The position numbers were made by a program, and so were the translations under genes. This document shows positions 17,996 through 27,764 of a stretch of 64,000 nucleotides of DNA, piece by piece; within the stretch, counting starts at the first letter, position 1, and each line of letters begins with the position of its first letter. The stretch covers positions 1-64,000 of the forward strand of contig NZ_JQBR01000001.1 in the NCBI RefSeq assembly GCF_001438655.1. The letters are read 5' to 3'. This DNA is from Pediococcus cellicola. GTDB taxonomy: Bacteria; Bacillota; Bacilli; Lactobacillales; Lactobacillaceae. The notes below the pieces were generated by a model that worked only from the letters and a program-made list of their open reading frames with translations, ran no database searches and was not told where the DNA came from.

Positions 17996-19183
17996 ATGGC
18001 AAAAGAACATTACGAAAGAACAAAACCCCATGTAAATATTGGTACAATTGGCCATATTGACCATGGGAAAACTACTTTGACAGCTGCTATCACAAAGGTT
18101 TTAGCTGCTAAGGGATTAGCAAAAGCTGAAGACTATGCAGATATCGATGCTGCTCCAGAGGAACGTGAACGTGGTATTACTATCAACACTGCTCACGTTG
18201 AATACGAAACAGAGAAGCGTCATTATGCTCATATTGATGCCCCAGGACATGCTGATTACATCAAGAACATGATCACTGGTGCTGCACAAATGGATGGTGC
18301 CATCTTAGTTGTTGCTGCAACTGATGGTCCTATGCCACAAACACGTGAACATATCTTGCTTGCTCATCAGGTTGGTGTTGACTATATCGTTGTCTTCTTA
18401 AACAAGACTGACTTGGTTGATGATGACGAATTAGTTGACTTAGTTGAAATGGAAGTCCGTGAATTATTATCAGAATACGATTATCCTGGTGATGATATTC
18501 CTGTTATCCGTGGTTCAGCTTTGAAGGCTCTTGAAGGCGACCCAGAACAAGAAAAAGTTATTCTTCACTTAATGGATGTTATCGATGAATATATCCCAAC
18601 TCCACAACGTGATAATGACAAACCATTCTTGATGCCTGTTGAAGACGTCTTCACAATCACTGGTCGTGGTACTGTTGCTTCAGGCCGTATCGATCGTGGT
18701 GAAGTTAAAGTCGGCGACGAAGTTGAAATCGTTGGTTTGAAAGACGAAACTCTTAAGTCAACTGTTACAGGACTTGAAATGTTCCGTAAGACTCTTGATT
18801 TAGGTGAAGCCGGCGATAACGTTGGTGTATTGCTTCGTGGTATCAACCGTGACCAAGTTGTTCGTGGACAAGTTCTTGCTGCACCTGGTTCAATCCAGAC
18901 TCACAAGAAGTTCAAGGGTGAAGTTTATATCTTAACAAAAGAGGAAGGTGGTCGTCATACACCATTCTTCTCAAACTATCGTCCTCAGTTCTACTTCCAT
19001 ACAACTGACGTTACAGGTGTAATTGAATTGCCTGAAAACGTTGAAATGGTAATGCCTGGTGATAACGTTACATTTACTGTAGAACTTATCGAACCAGTCG
19101 CTATCGAAAAAGGTACTAAGTTCACTGTTCGTGAAGGTGGACATACTGTTGGTGCCGGTGTTGTTTCTGAAATTGATGACTAA
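17996..19183 (+). CDS. tuf: Elongation factor Tu
   Basis: A GTPase of 395 residues that carries aminoacyl-tRNA to the ribosome. G motifs are [16 protein letters not shown] and NKTD. The three-domain architecture is complete, ending in [13 protein letters not shown]. The ATG follows AGGAGG. Codon use is strongly biased (CGT, GGT, GAA), as expected for a highly expressed gene. It has its own promoters and terminator. Confidence 0.99.
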   Translation: MAKEHYERTKPHVNIGTIGHIDHGKTTLTAAITKVLAAKGLAKAEDYADIDAAPEERERGITINTAHVEYETEKRHYAHIDAPGHADYIKNMITGAAQMDGAILVVAATDGPMPQTREHILLAHQVGVDYIVVFLNKTDLVDDDELVDLVEMEVRELLSEYDYPGDDIPVIRGSALKALEGDPEQEKVILHLMDVIDEYIPTPQRDNDKPFLMPVEDVFTITGRGTVASGRIDRGEVKVGDEVEIVGLKDETLKSTVTGLEMFRKTLDLGEAGDNVGVLLRGINRDQVVRGQVLAAPGSIQTHKKFKGEVYILTKEEGGRHTPFFSNYRPQFYFHTTDVTGVIELPENVEMVMPGDNVTFTVELIEPVAIEKGTKFTVREGGHTVGAGVVSEIDD

Positions 19184-19200
19184 TTAATTTTTGAACGCGC

Positions 19201-19232
19201 AAAAGATCCGGAAAATTTCCGGGTCTTTTTTT
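19201..19232 (+). terminator. tuf terminator
   Basis: Stem AAAGATCCGGAAA / TTTCCGGGTCTTT followed by T residues. Confidence 0.9.
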
Positions 19233-19286
19233 GTGTCCAAAAAAGATTTAATGTGTGTTTTATGCCCGATATTAGGAACATAAGCA

Positions 19287-19315
19287 TTTACAATTAGTGT
19301 TGTATAAGGTAAACT
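19287..19315 (+). promoter_or_regulatory. Promoter of tig
   Basis: TTTACA (19287) and TAAACT (19310) with a 17-base spacer, about 55 bases before the tig ATG. Confidence 0.6.
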
Positions 19316-19370
19316 AGTATCCGTATGCAATACAAATTGTAAAACCACTTTTATTGTCGGAGGGAAAATA

Positions 19371-20699
19371 ATGACTGCAAAATGGGAAAAAAAGGGTGCT
19401 AGCGATGGCGAATTAACTTTCGAAATTAGCACTGACAAAATTCATGAAGGTTTAGATAAAGCTTTCCAAAAAACTAGAAAACAATTGAATGTTCCTGGTT
19501 TCCGTAAGGGACGTGTCCCACGCCAAATCTTCAACCAGATGTATGGGGAAGAAGCACTTTACGAAGATGCTTTAAACATTGTGTTACCAGAAGCTTATGA
19601 AGCTGCTATTGAAGAAACTAAAATTGAACCAGTAGACCAACCAAAAATTGATGTTGACAGTATGGAAAAGGGCAAGCCTTGGGTTTTGAAGGCTGTTGTG
19701 ACTGTTAAACCAGATGTTAAGTTGGGTGACTACAAGGGTGTTACTGTCGCTAAACAAGCTCACCGTGTAACTTCTAAAGAAGTTGATGCTGAAATCGAAA
19801 AGAAACGTGAGCAACAGGCTGAGCTTGTATTAAAAGAAGACAAACCAGCTGAAAATGGCGATACAGTTACGATCGATTTCGAAGGTACAATTGATGGCAA
19901 GCCATTTGATGGTGGTAAGGCTGAAAACTATGATTTGGAGTTAGGTTCTAACTCATTTATTCCTGGTTTTGAAGATCAGTTAGTTGGTCATAAATCAGAT
20001 GATAAAGTTGATGTTAAAGTAACTTTCCCTGACGATTACAATGCTGAAGATCTTCGTGGTAAAGAGGCTGTTTTTGCAGTTACTATTCACGAAATCAAAA
20101 CTAAAGAACTTCCTGAGTTAGATGATGAATTTGCAAAAGATGTTGACGAAGAAGTTGATTCCTTAGAAGAATTAAAGGCTAAAACTCATGATGAGTTAAA
20201 GAGTCAAAAAGATGAGGCTGCAGCTCAAGCTAAAGAAGACGAAGCCATTCAAAAGGCCGTTGATAATGCTGAAGTTAAAGAAATCCCTCAAGCTATGATC
20301 GACGAAGACGTTCAGCGTCAACTTGATCAATATCTTGCAAACATGCAACAACAAGGAATTGATCCAAAGACTTACTATAAGATTACAGGGACCTCTGAAG
20401 ATGACTTGAAGAAACAATTAGGAGAAGGCGCTGAAAACCGCGTTAAAACTAATTTAGTTTTGGAAGCCATCGTTGAAGCCGAAAAGATTGAGCCAACTGA
20501 AGATGAAGTTGCTGCTGAAATTAAGGATTTAGCTTCACAATACGGCATGGAAGAAAGTGCCGTTAAAAAAGCACTTTCTGATGACATGTTGAAGCATGAT
20601 ATTGCCGTTAAGAAGGCTGTTGCTGTCATTACAGATTCAGCTATTGAAGAAAGTAAATCTAAAGCTAAAGCAGACACCAAAAAAACCGATACGAAGTAG
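19371..20699 (+). CDS. tig: Trigger factor, ribosome-bound chaperone
   Basis: A prolyl isomerase and chaperone at the ribosome exit tunnel, 442 residues. The N-terminal ribosome-binding tail contains the signature [13 protein letters not shown]. The FKBP-type PPIase domain (~160-245) has [14 protein letters not shown] and [17 protein letters not shown]. The C-terminal helical cradle ends in an acidic/Lys-rich tail. The start is ATG after GGAGGG. Located between tuf and clpX, as in other lactobacilli. Confidence 0.98.
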   Translation: MTAKWEKKGASDGELTFEISTDKIHEGLDKAFQKTRKQLNVPGFRKGRVPRQIFNQMYGEEALYEDALNIVLPEAYEAAIEETKIEPVDQPKIDVDSMEKGKPWVLKAVVTVKPDVKLGDYKGVTVAKQAHRVTSKEVDAEIEKKREQQAELVLKEDKPAENGDTVTIDFEGTIDGKPFDGGKAENYDLELGSNSFIPGFEDQLVGHKSDDKVDVKVTFPDDYNAEDLRGKEAVFAVTIHEIKTKELPELDDEFAKDVDEEVDSLEELKAKTHDELKSQKDEAAAQAKEDEAIQKAVDNAEVKEIPQAMIDEDVQRQLDQYLANMQQQGIDPKTYYKITGTSEDDLKKQLGEGAENRVKTNLVLEAIVEAEKIEPTEDEVAAEIKDLASQYGMEESAVKKALSDDMLKHDIAVKKAVAVITDSAIEESKSKAKADTKKTDTK

Positions 20700-20717
20700 T
20701 TCAATTTAATCGATTTT

Positions 20718-20757
20718 GAAAAGAATCCATTGATTTATTTGATGGGTTCTTTTTTTA
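20718..20757 (+). terminator. tig terminator
   Basis: Stem AAAGAATCCAT / ATGGGTTCTTT with one G-U pair and a seven-T tail. Confidence 0.82.
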
Positions 20758-20788
20758 AAACGAGTTGTTAGCTAAATCAGCTATAGTT

Positions 20789-20797
20789 TGGTATGAT
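20789..20797 (+). promoter_or_regulatory. Extended -10 promoter of clpX
   Basis: TGGTATGAT (20789-20797), about 30 bases before the TTG start. No good -35 at 17 bases. Confidence 0.5.
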
Positions 20798-20827
20798 GAT
20801 GCTATAAACATTAGAGAGGTGAGTTGG

Positions 20828-22075
20828 TTGTTAGATAACACCGATAACACAGGTACAATTACCTGTTCTTTTTGTGGAAAGACTCAGGACCAAGTCAAAA
20901 AGATCGTGGCGGGTCCTGGTGTCTATATCTGCAATGAATGTATTGATTTATGTAAGGAAATAATTGATGAAGAAGTTTCTCGTGAGAGTGCAGAGGAATT
21001 TTCAGATATTCCTACACCAGCAGAAATTGTAGATAAACTAAACGAATATGTGATTGGCCAAAATGAAGCAAAACGGACCTTGTCTGTGGCTGTTTATAAT
21101 CATTATAAACGAATCAATCAAATGGAAAATGCGGATGAAGGAGATACAGAACTCCAAAAAAGTAATATTAGTTTGATTGGGCCAACGGGGTCAGGAAAAA
21201 CTTTCTTGGCACAAAGTCTTGCTCGTATTTTAAACGTACCATTTGCTATCGCGGATGCCACTACCTTAACGGAAGCGGGTTACGTGGGTGAAGACGTTGA
21301 AAATATTCTTTTGAAGCTCTTGCAGAATGCTGATTACGATGTTGAAAAGGCTGAAAAAGGCATTATTTACATTGATGAAATCGACAAAATTGCAAAGAAA
21401 AGCGAAAATGTTTCTATCACCCGAGATGTTTCTGGTGAAGGTGTGCAACAGGCACTTTTGAAGATTCTTGAAGGCACCATTGCTAATGTACCACCACAGG
21501 GCGGACGTAAGCATCCGCAACAAGAGTTTATTCAAATTGATACAACAAATATTTTGTTCATTGTTGGTGGTGCCTTTGATGGGATCGAAGAAATCGTGAA
21601 GAGTCGTTTAGGCGATAAAGTCATTGGTTTTGGGACGGATTCGACTAAAGCGGTCGATAAGTCCAAGAGTTTTATGCAACAGGTGATCCCAGAAGATCTG
21701 TTACGCTTTGGCTTAATTCCAGAATTTATCGGTCGGCTACCAATTTTGACGGCATTGGAGAAGTTAACAACAGACGATTTGGTTCGTATTTTGACTGAAC
21801 CTAAAAATGCACTTGTTAAGCAGTATAAGACACTTTTAAGTTTGGATGATGTTAAATTACACTTTACACGCCAAGCTTTGCGGGCGATCGCAGAGGAAGC
21901 ACTTTCTCGAAATACCGGAGCACGTGGCTTACGTTCCATCATTGAAGAAGTGATGCGTGACATTATGTTTGAAATTCCGTCTCGTGATGATGTTGAACAA
22001 GTTACGGTTACAAAACGAACTGTCGTTGACCATAGTGAGCCTGAATTAATTCTTAAAGATAAAAAAGCTTCTTAG
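20828..22075 (+). CDS. clpX: ATP-dependent Clp protease ATP-binding subunit ClpX
   Basis: An AAA+ unfoldase that feeds substrates to ClpP, 415 residues with the start used here. The N-terminal zinc-binding domain has CSFCGK and CNEC. Walker A is GPTGSGKT, Walker B is [10 protein letters not shown], and the RxGVGE-type pore loop reads [14 protein letters not shown]. The IGF loop that docks ClpP is present as VIGFG. TTG at 20828 follows AGAGGTG with a 6-base spacer. GTG at 20819 overlaps the ribosome site. Confidence 0.97.
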   Translation: MLDNTDNTGTITCSFCGKTQDQVKKIVAGPGVYICNECIDLCKEIIDEEVSRESAEEFSDIPTPAEIVDKLNEYVIGQNEAKRTLSVAVYNHYKRINQMENADEGDTELQKSNISLIGPTGSGKTFLAQSLARILNVPFAIADATTLTEAGYVGEDVENILLKLLQNADYDVEKAEKGIIYIDEIDKIAKKSENVSITRDVSGEGVQQALLKILEGTIANVPPQGGRKHPQQEFIQIDTTNILFIVGGAFDGIEEIVKSRLGDKVIGFGTDSTKAVDKSKSFMQQVIPEDLLRFGLIPEFIGRLPILTALEKLTTDDLVRILTEPKNALVKQYKTLLSLDDVKLHFTRQALRAIAEEALSRNTGARGLRSIIEEVMRDIMFEIPSRDDVEQVTVTKRTVVDHSEPELILKDKKAS

Positions 22076-22091
22076 GCTTGATTTGATAAGG

Positions 22092-22128
22092 AATAATGGT
22101 TTCTGTAAAGGAAACCATTATTTTTTTA
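22092..22128 (+). terminator. clpX terminator
   Basis: Stem AATAATGGTTTC / GAAACCATTATT with a TGTAAAG loop and a T run. Confidence 0.85.
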
Positions 22129-22189
22129 CCAAAATTTGTGGCCGTTGTGTGTTAAAATTAAACAAGATTAAAATGAGGTGGTTCAAAAA

Positions 22190-22780
22190 ATGGAAGTTCA
22201 TAATGTCGAATTAGTCATGAGTGCCGTTGCTCCTGCTCAATATCCAACCACAGGATATCCTGAGATCGCACTTGTGGGGCGTTCAAATGTTGGTAAATCA
22301 TCGCTAACCAATGTCTTGATTAACCGTAAAAGTTACGCAAGAACCTCTTCTCAGCCAGGAAAGACGCAAACGCTCAATTTCTATAATGTTGAGGATCAAT
22401 TATATTTTGTGGATGTGCCTGGATATGGCTATGCGAAAGTTTCGCGTAGTGAACGAGAAAAATGGGGTAAAATGATCGAAACCTATTTGACGACCCGTCC
22501 TCAGTTAAAAGGCGTAATATCTTTAGTTGACGCGCGCCACGCCCCTAGTGAAGACGACGTTACAATGTATAATTGGTTACGTTACTATGAAATTCCGGTT
22601 TTAGTTGTGGCTACGAAGAGCGACAAAGTGGCTAGAGGAAAGTGGAACAAAAGTGAGAGTTTGATCAAAAAAACTCTTCGCTTTAGTGCACCAGATGAAT
22701 TTCAACTTTTTTCCGCACAGAATAAAATGGGCAAAGACCAGGTTTGGCAGTGGATTGAAGCACGGATGCAGGAGGATTAA
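22190..22780 (+). CDS. yihA: Ribosome biogenesis GTPase YihA/YsxC (EngB)
   Basis: A TRAFAC-class GTPase of 196 residues, essential for 50S assembly in B. subtilis. G1 is [10 protein letters not shown]3 is VDVPGYG and G4 is TKSDK. The ATG at 22190 has GAGGTGG upstream. GTG at 22178 overlaps that site. It follows clpX, a common arrangement, and is three bases from the next gene. Confidence 0.97.
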   Translation: MEVHNVELVMSAVAPAQYPTTGYPEIALVGRSNVGKSSLTNVLINRKSYARTSSQPGKTQTLNFYNVEDQLYFVDVPGYGYAKVSRSEREKWGKMIETYLTTRPQLKGVISLVDARHAPSEDDVTMYNWLRYYEIPVLVVATKSDKVARGKWNKSESLIKKTLRFSAPDEFQLFSAQNKMGKDQVWQWIEARMQED

Positions 22781-22782
22781 GT

Positions 22783-23070
22783 ATGGAGTTTAATGACTAT
22801 CAGAAAAAGGCAAATCGCACGTTATTTGGAAACGAGCAAGTTCTTACAAATTGTGCCTTGGGTTTGGCCAGTGAAAGTGGTCAAGTAGTTGACCTTGTTA
22901 AAAATTATACTTTTCATGGTAAAGACTTAAATCGTGAAGAATTAACAAAAGAAATGGGTGACGTGTTGTGGTATTTATCGCAGGTTGCTCAGTGGGCAGA
23001 TATTCCATTTGAACAAGTTGCACAAGAAAACATTGAAACCTTGAATAAACGTTATCCTAGCAGTAAATAA
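22783..23070 (+). CDS. MazG-like nucleotide pyrophosphohydrolase family protein
   Basis: A 95-residue all-alpha protein resembling the MazG/dUTPase-like fold. LGLASESGQVVDLVKNY and KEMGDVLWYLSQVAQW correspond to the ExxE and ExxD metal motifs. The second Glu of the first motif is Gln here (ESGQ for ESGE), which may weaken Mg binding. House-cleaning of non-canonical NTPs is the family role. Activity in this copy is uncertain. It is translationally close to yihA (2-base gap, AGGAGG inside the yihA end), so the two form an operon. Confidence 0.75.
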   Translation: MEFNDYQKKANRTLFGNEQVLTNCALGLASESGQVVDLVKNYTFHGKDLNREELTKEMGDVLWYLSQVAQWADIPFEQVAQENIETLNKRYPSSK

Positions 23071-23072
23071 AA

Positions 23073-23107
23073 ATGAGTGACCGATTATCGGTTCACTCAT
23101 TTTTTTG
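23073..23107 (+). terminator. Terminator after the MazG-like gene
   Basis: Stem AAATGAGTGACCGAT / ATCGGTTCACTCATTT with a T run. The 3' arm overlaps the last codon and stop of the minus-strand small gene 23097-23246. Confidence 0.8.
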
Positions 23108-23246
23108 ATTTATTAGCCTTTTTTGTGTCTGTTGATCGTTTAAGAAATTTATTCTTTTTTTCGTTTGCCAGCTTATCTTCAGTCGGTGCCACGAATTTAT
23201 CTAGCATTTTTTCGAGATTCAATTCACGTTTTACTTTTAGGCCCAT
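23097..23246 (-). CDS. Small Lys-rich protein, 49 residues
   Basis: I found this by reading the minus strand. ATG at 23246 is preceded by AAGGAGTGATGAAT, a good ribosome site. It encodes MGLKVKRELNLEKMLDKF, then VAPTEDKLANEKKNKFLKR and a Lys/Ser tail, ending TGA at 23097. The protein is highly charged, with no membrane segment and a likely helix at 8-18. I do not know a function. It recalls short Lys-rich conserved proteins annotated in streptococci and lactobacilli, but I cannot name the family with certainty. Convergent with the MazG-like gene, sharing its terminator. Confidence 0.68.
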   Translation of the reverse strand: MGLKVKRELNLEKMLDKFVAPTEDKLANEKKNKFLKRSTDTKKANKSKK

Positions 23247-23370
23247 ATTCATCACTCCTTGGGCTTATGATAACAGATTTTATATCATCTGTCAGCAAAT
23301 CAATAAATATACATTTTAAAATGAATATTTCTTATCATGGTGCATAAATGAGATTTATTTACGAAAATAC

Positions 23371-23399
23371 TTGCATAAATAGTCATTGTGTCTTATACT
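23371..23399 (+). promoter_or_regulatory. Promoter of the amino acid ABC importer
   Basis: TTGCAT (23371) and TATACT (23394) with a 17-base spacer. A perfect inverted repeat ATAAAT-gag-ATTTAT (23344-23358) lies just upstream of the -35. Confidence 0.7.
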
Positions 23400-23433
23400 T
23401 CATATATTCTACTTTTGATAGGGAGTTAAGGTT

Positions 23434-24912
23434 ATGAAAAAAAAGTTTTTTGAATTGATTATGTTGATTGGATTGCTGTTTACCGCGTTGCCCTTTAGTC
23501 AAGCCAGTGCCGCAACAAATAATACTAAAGCGACGGATACGTCGTTGGCAAAGATCCAAAAAAAGGGTGTGTTGGTTTTAGGAACCAGTCCTGACTATGC
23601 ACCTTATGAATTTCAGACAACTAAAAATGGTAAAAGTGTTGATGTGGGAATGGACATTAGTATCGCTAAACAAATTGCCAAGGATTTAGGGGTCAAACTT
23701 AAAATTAAAAATATGGACTTCGATTCTTTGTTAGTAGCTTTACAAACGGGTAAAGTGGATATGGTGATGGCAGGCATGAACCCGACACCTAGTCGGCGAA
23801 AAAGTGTCACCTTTTCAAATGTATACTATAAGGGTGGTCAAGATATTGTCATCAATAAAAAGGATGCGAAACTTTATACAAGTAAGAAATCCTTTGAAGG
23901 AAAAACGGTTGGTGCCCAAACAGGTACGATGCAGTACAACATGGCCAAAAAACAAATTGCCAACGTCACAGTAAAGGGGTTTGATAAAGGTGCTGATTTG
24001 ATCTTAGCACTGCAAACGAATAAGATTGATGGCATTGTCATGGAAAAACCAAGTGCGGAAGCTTACGGTAAGAATAATCCGCAGTTAAGCCTTGTGAATG
24101 GACATTTTAATCTGAGTTCTGATGAGACCAGTTCTGCAATTGCCTTCCAAAAAGGTGCCACTAGCTTAGCCGGTGCTGTCAATAAAAGTTTGGCCAAAAT
24201 TCAGAAAAAGGATTTAATTAATAAGGTTTACTTAAAAGAAGCTGGTAGCCATATGGAGACCAATACTGTTAATACGTCTATGTTCCACTACTGGAAGTAT
24301 TTTGCAAAGGGCATTGGTTATACGTTGTTGATTTCAGCATTTTCAGTTTTCTTTGGGTTTATTCTTGGCACGATTTTGGCCTTCATGCGCTTGAGCCGAA
24401 ATAAAATTTTTAAAGCCGTTGCCACTGCTTATATTGAATTTGTTCGTGGGACTCCGTTGATGGTCCAAATCATGTTTGTCTACTTCGGTATTGGGTTAAT
24501 TATCAACTTGCCGGCCCTAACTTCCGGCATTATCGCTGTTTCGTTAAATAGCGGTGCCTATGTCGCCGAAGTGATCCGAGGCGGAATCAATTCGGTTGAT
24601 AAAGGACAAACGGAAGCGGCACGAAGTTTGGGTTTATCCAAAAGCGGGACGATGCGATACGTGATTTTGCCACAAGCCATTAAAAATATTTGGCCGGCTC
24701 TTGGTAATGAATTCATTTCTTTAATTAAGGAAAGTTCAATTGTTTCAATCATTGGTGTCACAGACTTAATTTATCAATTAAAAATTGTTCAGTCTGATAC
24801 TTATCGTGGTGTGGCACCGATTGTGGTTGCTATGCTGTTATACTTTATCGTTACCTTTGGCCTTTCCAAGTTGTTAGCTTATTTCGAAGGGAGAATGAAA
24901 CATGCCAACTAA
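23434..24912 (+). CDS. Glutamine-type ABC importer, fused binding protein and permease
   Basis: A single 492-residue chain joining an extracellular solute-binding protein to its membrane permease, as in GlnP of lactic acid bacteria. A signal sequence/anchor (~1-26) precedes a family 3 binding domain (~40-270) with [15 protein letters not shown]. The HisM-type permease domain (~285-490) has [17 protein letters not shown] and the EAA loop [22 protein letters not shown]. The substrate is a polar amino acid, most likely glutamine/glutamate. The ATPase gene overlaps its 3' end by 11 bases. Confidence 0.9.
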   Translation: MKKKFFELIMLIGLLFTALPFSQASAATNNTKATDTSLAKIQKKGVLVLGTSPDYAPYEFQTTKNGKSVDVGMDISIAKQIAKDLGVKLKIKNMDFDSLLVALQTGKVDMVMAGMNPTPSRRKSVTFSNVYYKGGQDIVINKKDAKLYTSKKSFEGKTVGAQTGTMQYNMAKKQIANVTVKGFDKGADLILALQTNKIDGIVMEKPSAEAYGKNNPQLSLVNGHFNLSSDETSSAIAFQKGATSLAGAVNKSLAKIQKKDLINKVYLKEAGSHMETNTVNTSMFHYWKYFAKGIGYTLLISAFSVFFGFILGTILAFMRLSRNKIFKAVATAYIEFVRGTPLMVQIMFVYFGIGLIINLPALTSGIIAVSLNSGAYVAEVIRGGINSVDKGQTEAARSLGLSKSGTMRYVILPQAIKNIWPALGNEFISLIKESSIVSIIGVTDLIYQLKIVQSDTYRGVAPIVVAMLLYFIVTFGLSKLLAYFEGRMKHAN

Positions 24913-25645
24913 AATTTTAGATATCCAAAATTTGAATAAAAAGTATCATGATAATGAGGTTCTCAAAGATATTTCAGAGACGGTCGAAAAGGGACAAGTA
25001 ATTTGTGTTATCGGGCCTTCGGGAGCTGGTAAGAGCACATTCTTGCGCTGCTTAACTTTGCTAGAAAAACCAAGTGAAGGACACATTCTTTTCGAAGGCA
25101 CAGATTTAACTTCTCTGAAGGAAAAAGAATTAGATGAACTTCGGGAAAAAATGGGCATGGTTTTTCAAAATTTCAACTTATTTCCAAACATGACGGTTTT
25201 AGATAATATCAAATTGGCACCAATGAAAGTTAAAAATCTATCTGATGAACAAGCTACTGATATTGCCAAAAAATTACTGACGCAAGTGGGACTGTCTGAT
25301 AAGGGCACCCAATATCCTCAGAGCTTGTCAGGAGGACAACAACAACGTGTGGCAATTGCACGTGCCTTAGCCATGCAACCGGAAGTCATGTTGTTTGATG
25401 AGCCCACATCTGCACTTGATCCTGAAATGGTTGGTGATGTGCTCAAAGTCATGCAGGACTTGGCTAAAGAAGGGATGACGATGGTTGTCGTTACCCATGA
25501 AATGGGATTTGCACGTTCGGTAGCGGATCAAATTTGGTTTATGGACGGGGGCTATATTCAAGAAAAGGGCACACCAGAAGATTTCTTTGATCATCCAAAA
25601 ACGGCACGTGCACAAGATTTTCTTTCAAAAGTACTTGTGCAGTAA
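24902..25645 (+). CDS. glnQ: Amino acid ABC importer ATPase
   Basis: A 247-residue polar amino acid ABC ATPase that powers the importer just upstream. Walker A is GPSGAGKST, the Q-loop is [18 protein letters not shown], the signature is [15 protein letters not shown], Walker B is [14 protein letters not shown] and the H-loop is [15 protein letters not shown]. These are typical of the GlnQ/HisP group. ATG at 24902 overlaps the permease end. Confidence 0.93.
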   Translation: MPTKILDIQNLNKKYHDNEVLKDISETVEKGQVICVIGPSGAGKSTFLRCLTLLEKPSEGHILFEGTDLTSLKEKELDELREKMGMVFQNFNLFPNMTVLDNIKLAPMKVKNLSDEQATDIAKKLLTQVGLSDKGTQYPQSLSGGQQQRVAIARALAMQPEVMLFDEPTSALDPEMVGDVLKVMQDLAKEGMTMVVVTHEMGFARSVADQIWFMDGGYIQEKGTPEDFFDHPKTARAQDFLSKVLVQ

Positions 25646-25671
25646 TTATGAAAGTTCAAAAGAGACACCCT

Positions 25672-25746
25672 AAAGTCTGTTAAGTGTGAGAGCTTAAACT
25701 AATTTGTACATTAGTTAAGTTTTTGCAGTGCCTAACAGGCTTTTTG
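25672..25746 (+). terminator. Branched terminator after glnQ
   Basis: Outer stem AAAGTCTGTTA / TAACAGGCTTT encloses a second stem CTTAAACTAA / TTAGTTAAG. The 3' arm ends in TTTTT. Confidence 0.7.
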
Positions 25747-25843
25747 TGTACCCGAATGTGTGTTTGCCTTTATTGTTGCCCAGAATCTGGAAAGGCGTTA
25801 TAATGTTACAGACTGATTACGATGCAAGGGGAGGTGAAGTCGG

Positions 25844-27631
25844 TTGGCTTCGGAACATATTGAGCATAAGTTGGCTTTGTTACCTGACTTACCTGGTTGT
25901 TACCAGATGAAAAACATTAATAGTCAGATTATTTATGTGGGGAAAGCTAAAAATCTAAAAAATCGAGTACGCTCTTATTTTAAGAGTTCCCATGATGGTA
26001 AAACGGCGCGCTTAGTTTCTGAGATTGCTGATTTTGATTACATTGTGACTTCTAGTGACAAAGAGGCGTTCTTACTTGAAATTACGTTGATTAAGAAATA
26101 TCAGCCATATTTCAATATTAAATTGAAACGTGGAACGGGATATCCTTACATCAAAATCACCAATGAACGAGATCCGCAAATCTTGATTTCTGGGGATGTC
26201 AAAAAAGACGGTGCTTACTACTTTGGACCTTATCCTAATGTGTATGCTGCTGAAGAGACGCTTCACTTTCTGCAAAAGGTTTATCCTTTGCGTCGTTGCA
26301 ATGGTTTCCAACATCGCCCATGCCTCTATTATCACATGGGACAGTGTTTGGGGGCCTGTTTCAAAACAGTTCCTGAAGAGGCATATGTGAAACAAATTGC
26401 CCGAATTAAATCCTTTTTGAATGGAAATGTCAAAAATGCGAAAAAGCATTTAATCGCAACAATGAATGAAGCCGCTCAAAATTTGGAGTTTGAACGTGCT
26501 GCTGATATTCGCGATCAAATTCATTACATTGAAGTCACAGTGGAAAAGCAAAAAATCATTTCAAATGATCATACCCCACGTGATTTGTTCAACTTTTATA
26601 TTGATAAAGGTTGGTTGTCAATTCAAATTTTCTTTATTCGTCAGGCTCGCTTAATGAAGCGTGAAAAAAGATTGTTTCCAGTCGTAAGCACGGCTCCTGA
26701 AGAATTGACTTCCTTTATTTTGCAGTTTTATAACCAAAAAAACAATTTATTGCCTAATGAGATCTTGGTTCCAAGTGGTCTCGAAAACCAGGTTATTAGT
26801 GATATTCTTAAGGTTCCAGTACGTACACCACAACGCGGGCAAAAACGTGATTTGATGCACCTGGCTAAAGAAAATGCGCAGATAACTTTGGAAGAAAAAT
26901 TCCGTTTACTTGAATTAGATGATTCTAAAACAGTTGGCGCAATGAAAGAAATCACGGATGCACTTGGAATTCCAGCTGGTCATCGCATTGAGGCCTTTGA
27001 CCATTCACATATTCAGGGAGCTGACCTTGTGTCTGCGATGGTGGTATTTACGGATGGAAAACCAGATAAGAAAATGTATCGAAAGTATAAGTTAAAAACG
27101 GTGAACCATGCTGATGAGGCAGCCAGTACTCGTGAAGTGATTAGGAGACGTTACACACGGCTTCTAAAGGAGCATCAACCGCTTCCAGACCTGATTTTAA
27201 TGGATGGTGGGGAAATACAACTCAATGCTGTCAAAGATGTTTTAGTCAATGAACTAAACTTGCAAATTCCTGTTGCAGGGATGGTTAAAAATGATAAACA
27301 TAAGACGGCAGATTTGTTATTTGGTCCCGACGATCGTCATATTTTTCTTGATCCTAAAAGCCAGGGATTTTACTTGGTCCAACGAATTCAAGATGAAGTC
27401 CATCGATTTGCGATCACTTTTCATCGACAAGTGCATACCAAGCACTCACTCAGTTCTCGATTAGATGATATTGCTGGCGTTGGTCCAAAAACGCGCAACA
27501 AACTCTTACGTAAGTTTGGGTCTTTGCGGCGAATTGCAGAAGCACCTGTGACCGATTTACAAGCACTCGGCATTTCTGAACGAGTTGCAAAGACAATTAA
27601 AATTTCGTTGAGTGGGGCAGTTAAGAGCTAA
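25844..27631 (+). CDS. uvrC: Excinuclease ABC subunit C
   Basis: Makes both incisions in nucleotide excision repair. It has 595 residues. The N-terminal GIY-YIG domain has GCYQMKN and IIYVGKAKNLKNRVRSYF. A Cys cluster, a UVR motif near 200-235 (AAQNLEFERAADIRDQI), an RNase H-like domain (EAFDHSHIQGADLVSAMVVF) and a C-terminal HhH (DIAGVGPKTRNKLL) follow. The start is TTG at 25844 after GGGGAGGTG. Confidence 0.97.
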   Translation: MASEHIEHKLALLPDLPGCYQMKNINSQIIYVGKAKNLKNRVRSYFKSSHDGKTARLVSEIADFDYIVTSSDKEAFLLEITLIKKYQPYFNIKLKRGTGYPYIKITNERDPQILISGDVKKDGAYYFGPYPNVYAAEETLHFLQKVYPLRRCNGFQHRPCLYYHMGQCLGACFKTVPEEAYVKQIARIKSFLNGNVKNAKKHLIATMNEAAQNLEFERAADIRDQIHYIEVTVEKQKIISNDHTPRDLFNFYIDKGWLSIQIFFIRQARLMKREKRLFPVVSTAPEELTSFILQFYNQKNNLLPNEILVPSGLENQVISDILKVPVRTPQRGQKRDLMHLAKENAQITLEEKFRLLELDDSKTVGAMKEITDALGIPAGHRIEAFDHSHIQGADLVSAMVVFTDGKPDKKMYRKYKLKTVNHADEAASTREVIRRRYTRLLKEHQPLPDLILMDGGEIQLNAVKDVLVNELNLQIPVAGMVKNDKHKTADLLFGPDDRHIFLDPKSQGFYLVQRIQDEVHRFAITFHRQVHTKHSLSSRLDDIAGVGPKTRNKLLRKFGSLRRIAEAPVTDLQALGISERVAKTIKISLSGAVKS

Positions 27632-27706
27632 ATGTCACTTTATTGAGAGCGATTGCTCAATAGATGAAAGCATTCTTTAAATTTATTATAATTTGAGCTA
27701 AATCTC

Positions 27707-27715
27707 TGCTAAAAT
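27707..27715 (+). promoter_or_regulatory. Extended -10 promoter of obgE
   Basis: TGCTAAAAT (27707-27715), 50 bases ahead of the obgE ATG. No convincing -35. Confidence 0.45.
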
Positions 27716-27764
27716 AGGGATATTGGAAACTAAAAAGTCATGTTAAAAAGCATTGGAGAAAAAT

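Noticed and set aside
20375-21963. Long minus-strand open frames opposite tig (20375-20704) and clpX (21532-21963)
   Set aside because: They are antisense to conserved, well-placed genes, lack ribosome sites and have Ser-rich low-information sequence typical of mirror frames.
23077-23347. Plus-strand open frames in 23077-23347
   Set aside because: They start inside a terminator or without a ribosome site. The minus-strand 49-residue frame has better coding signals.
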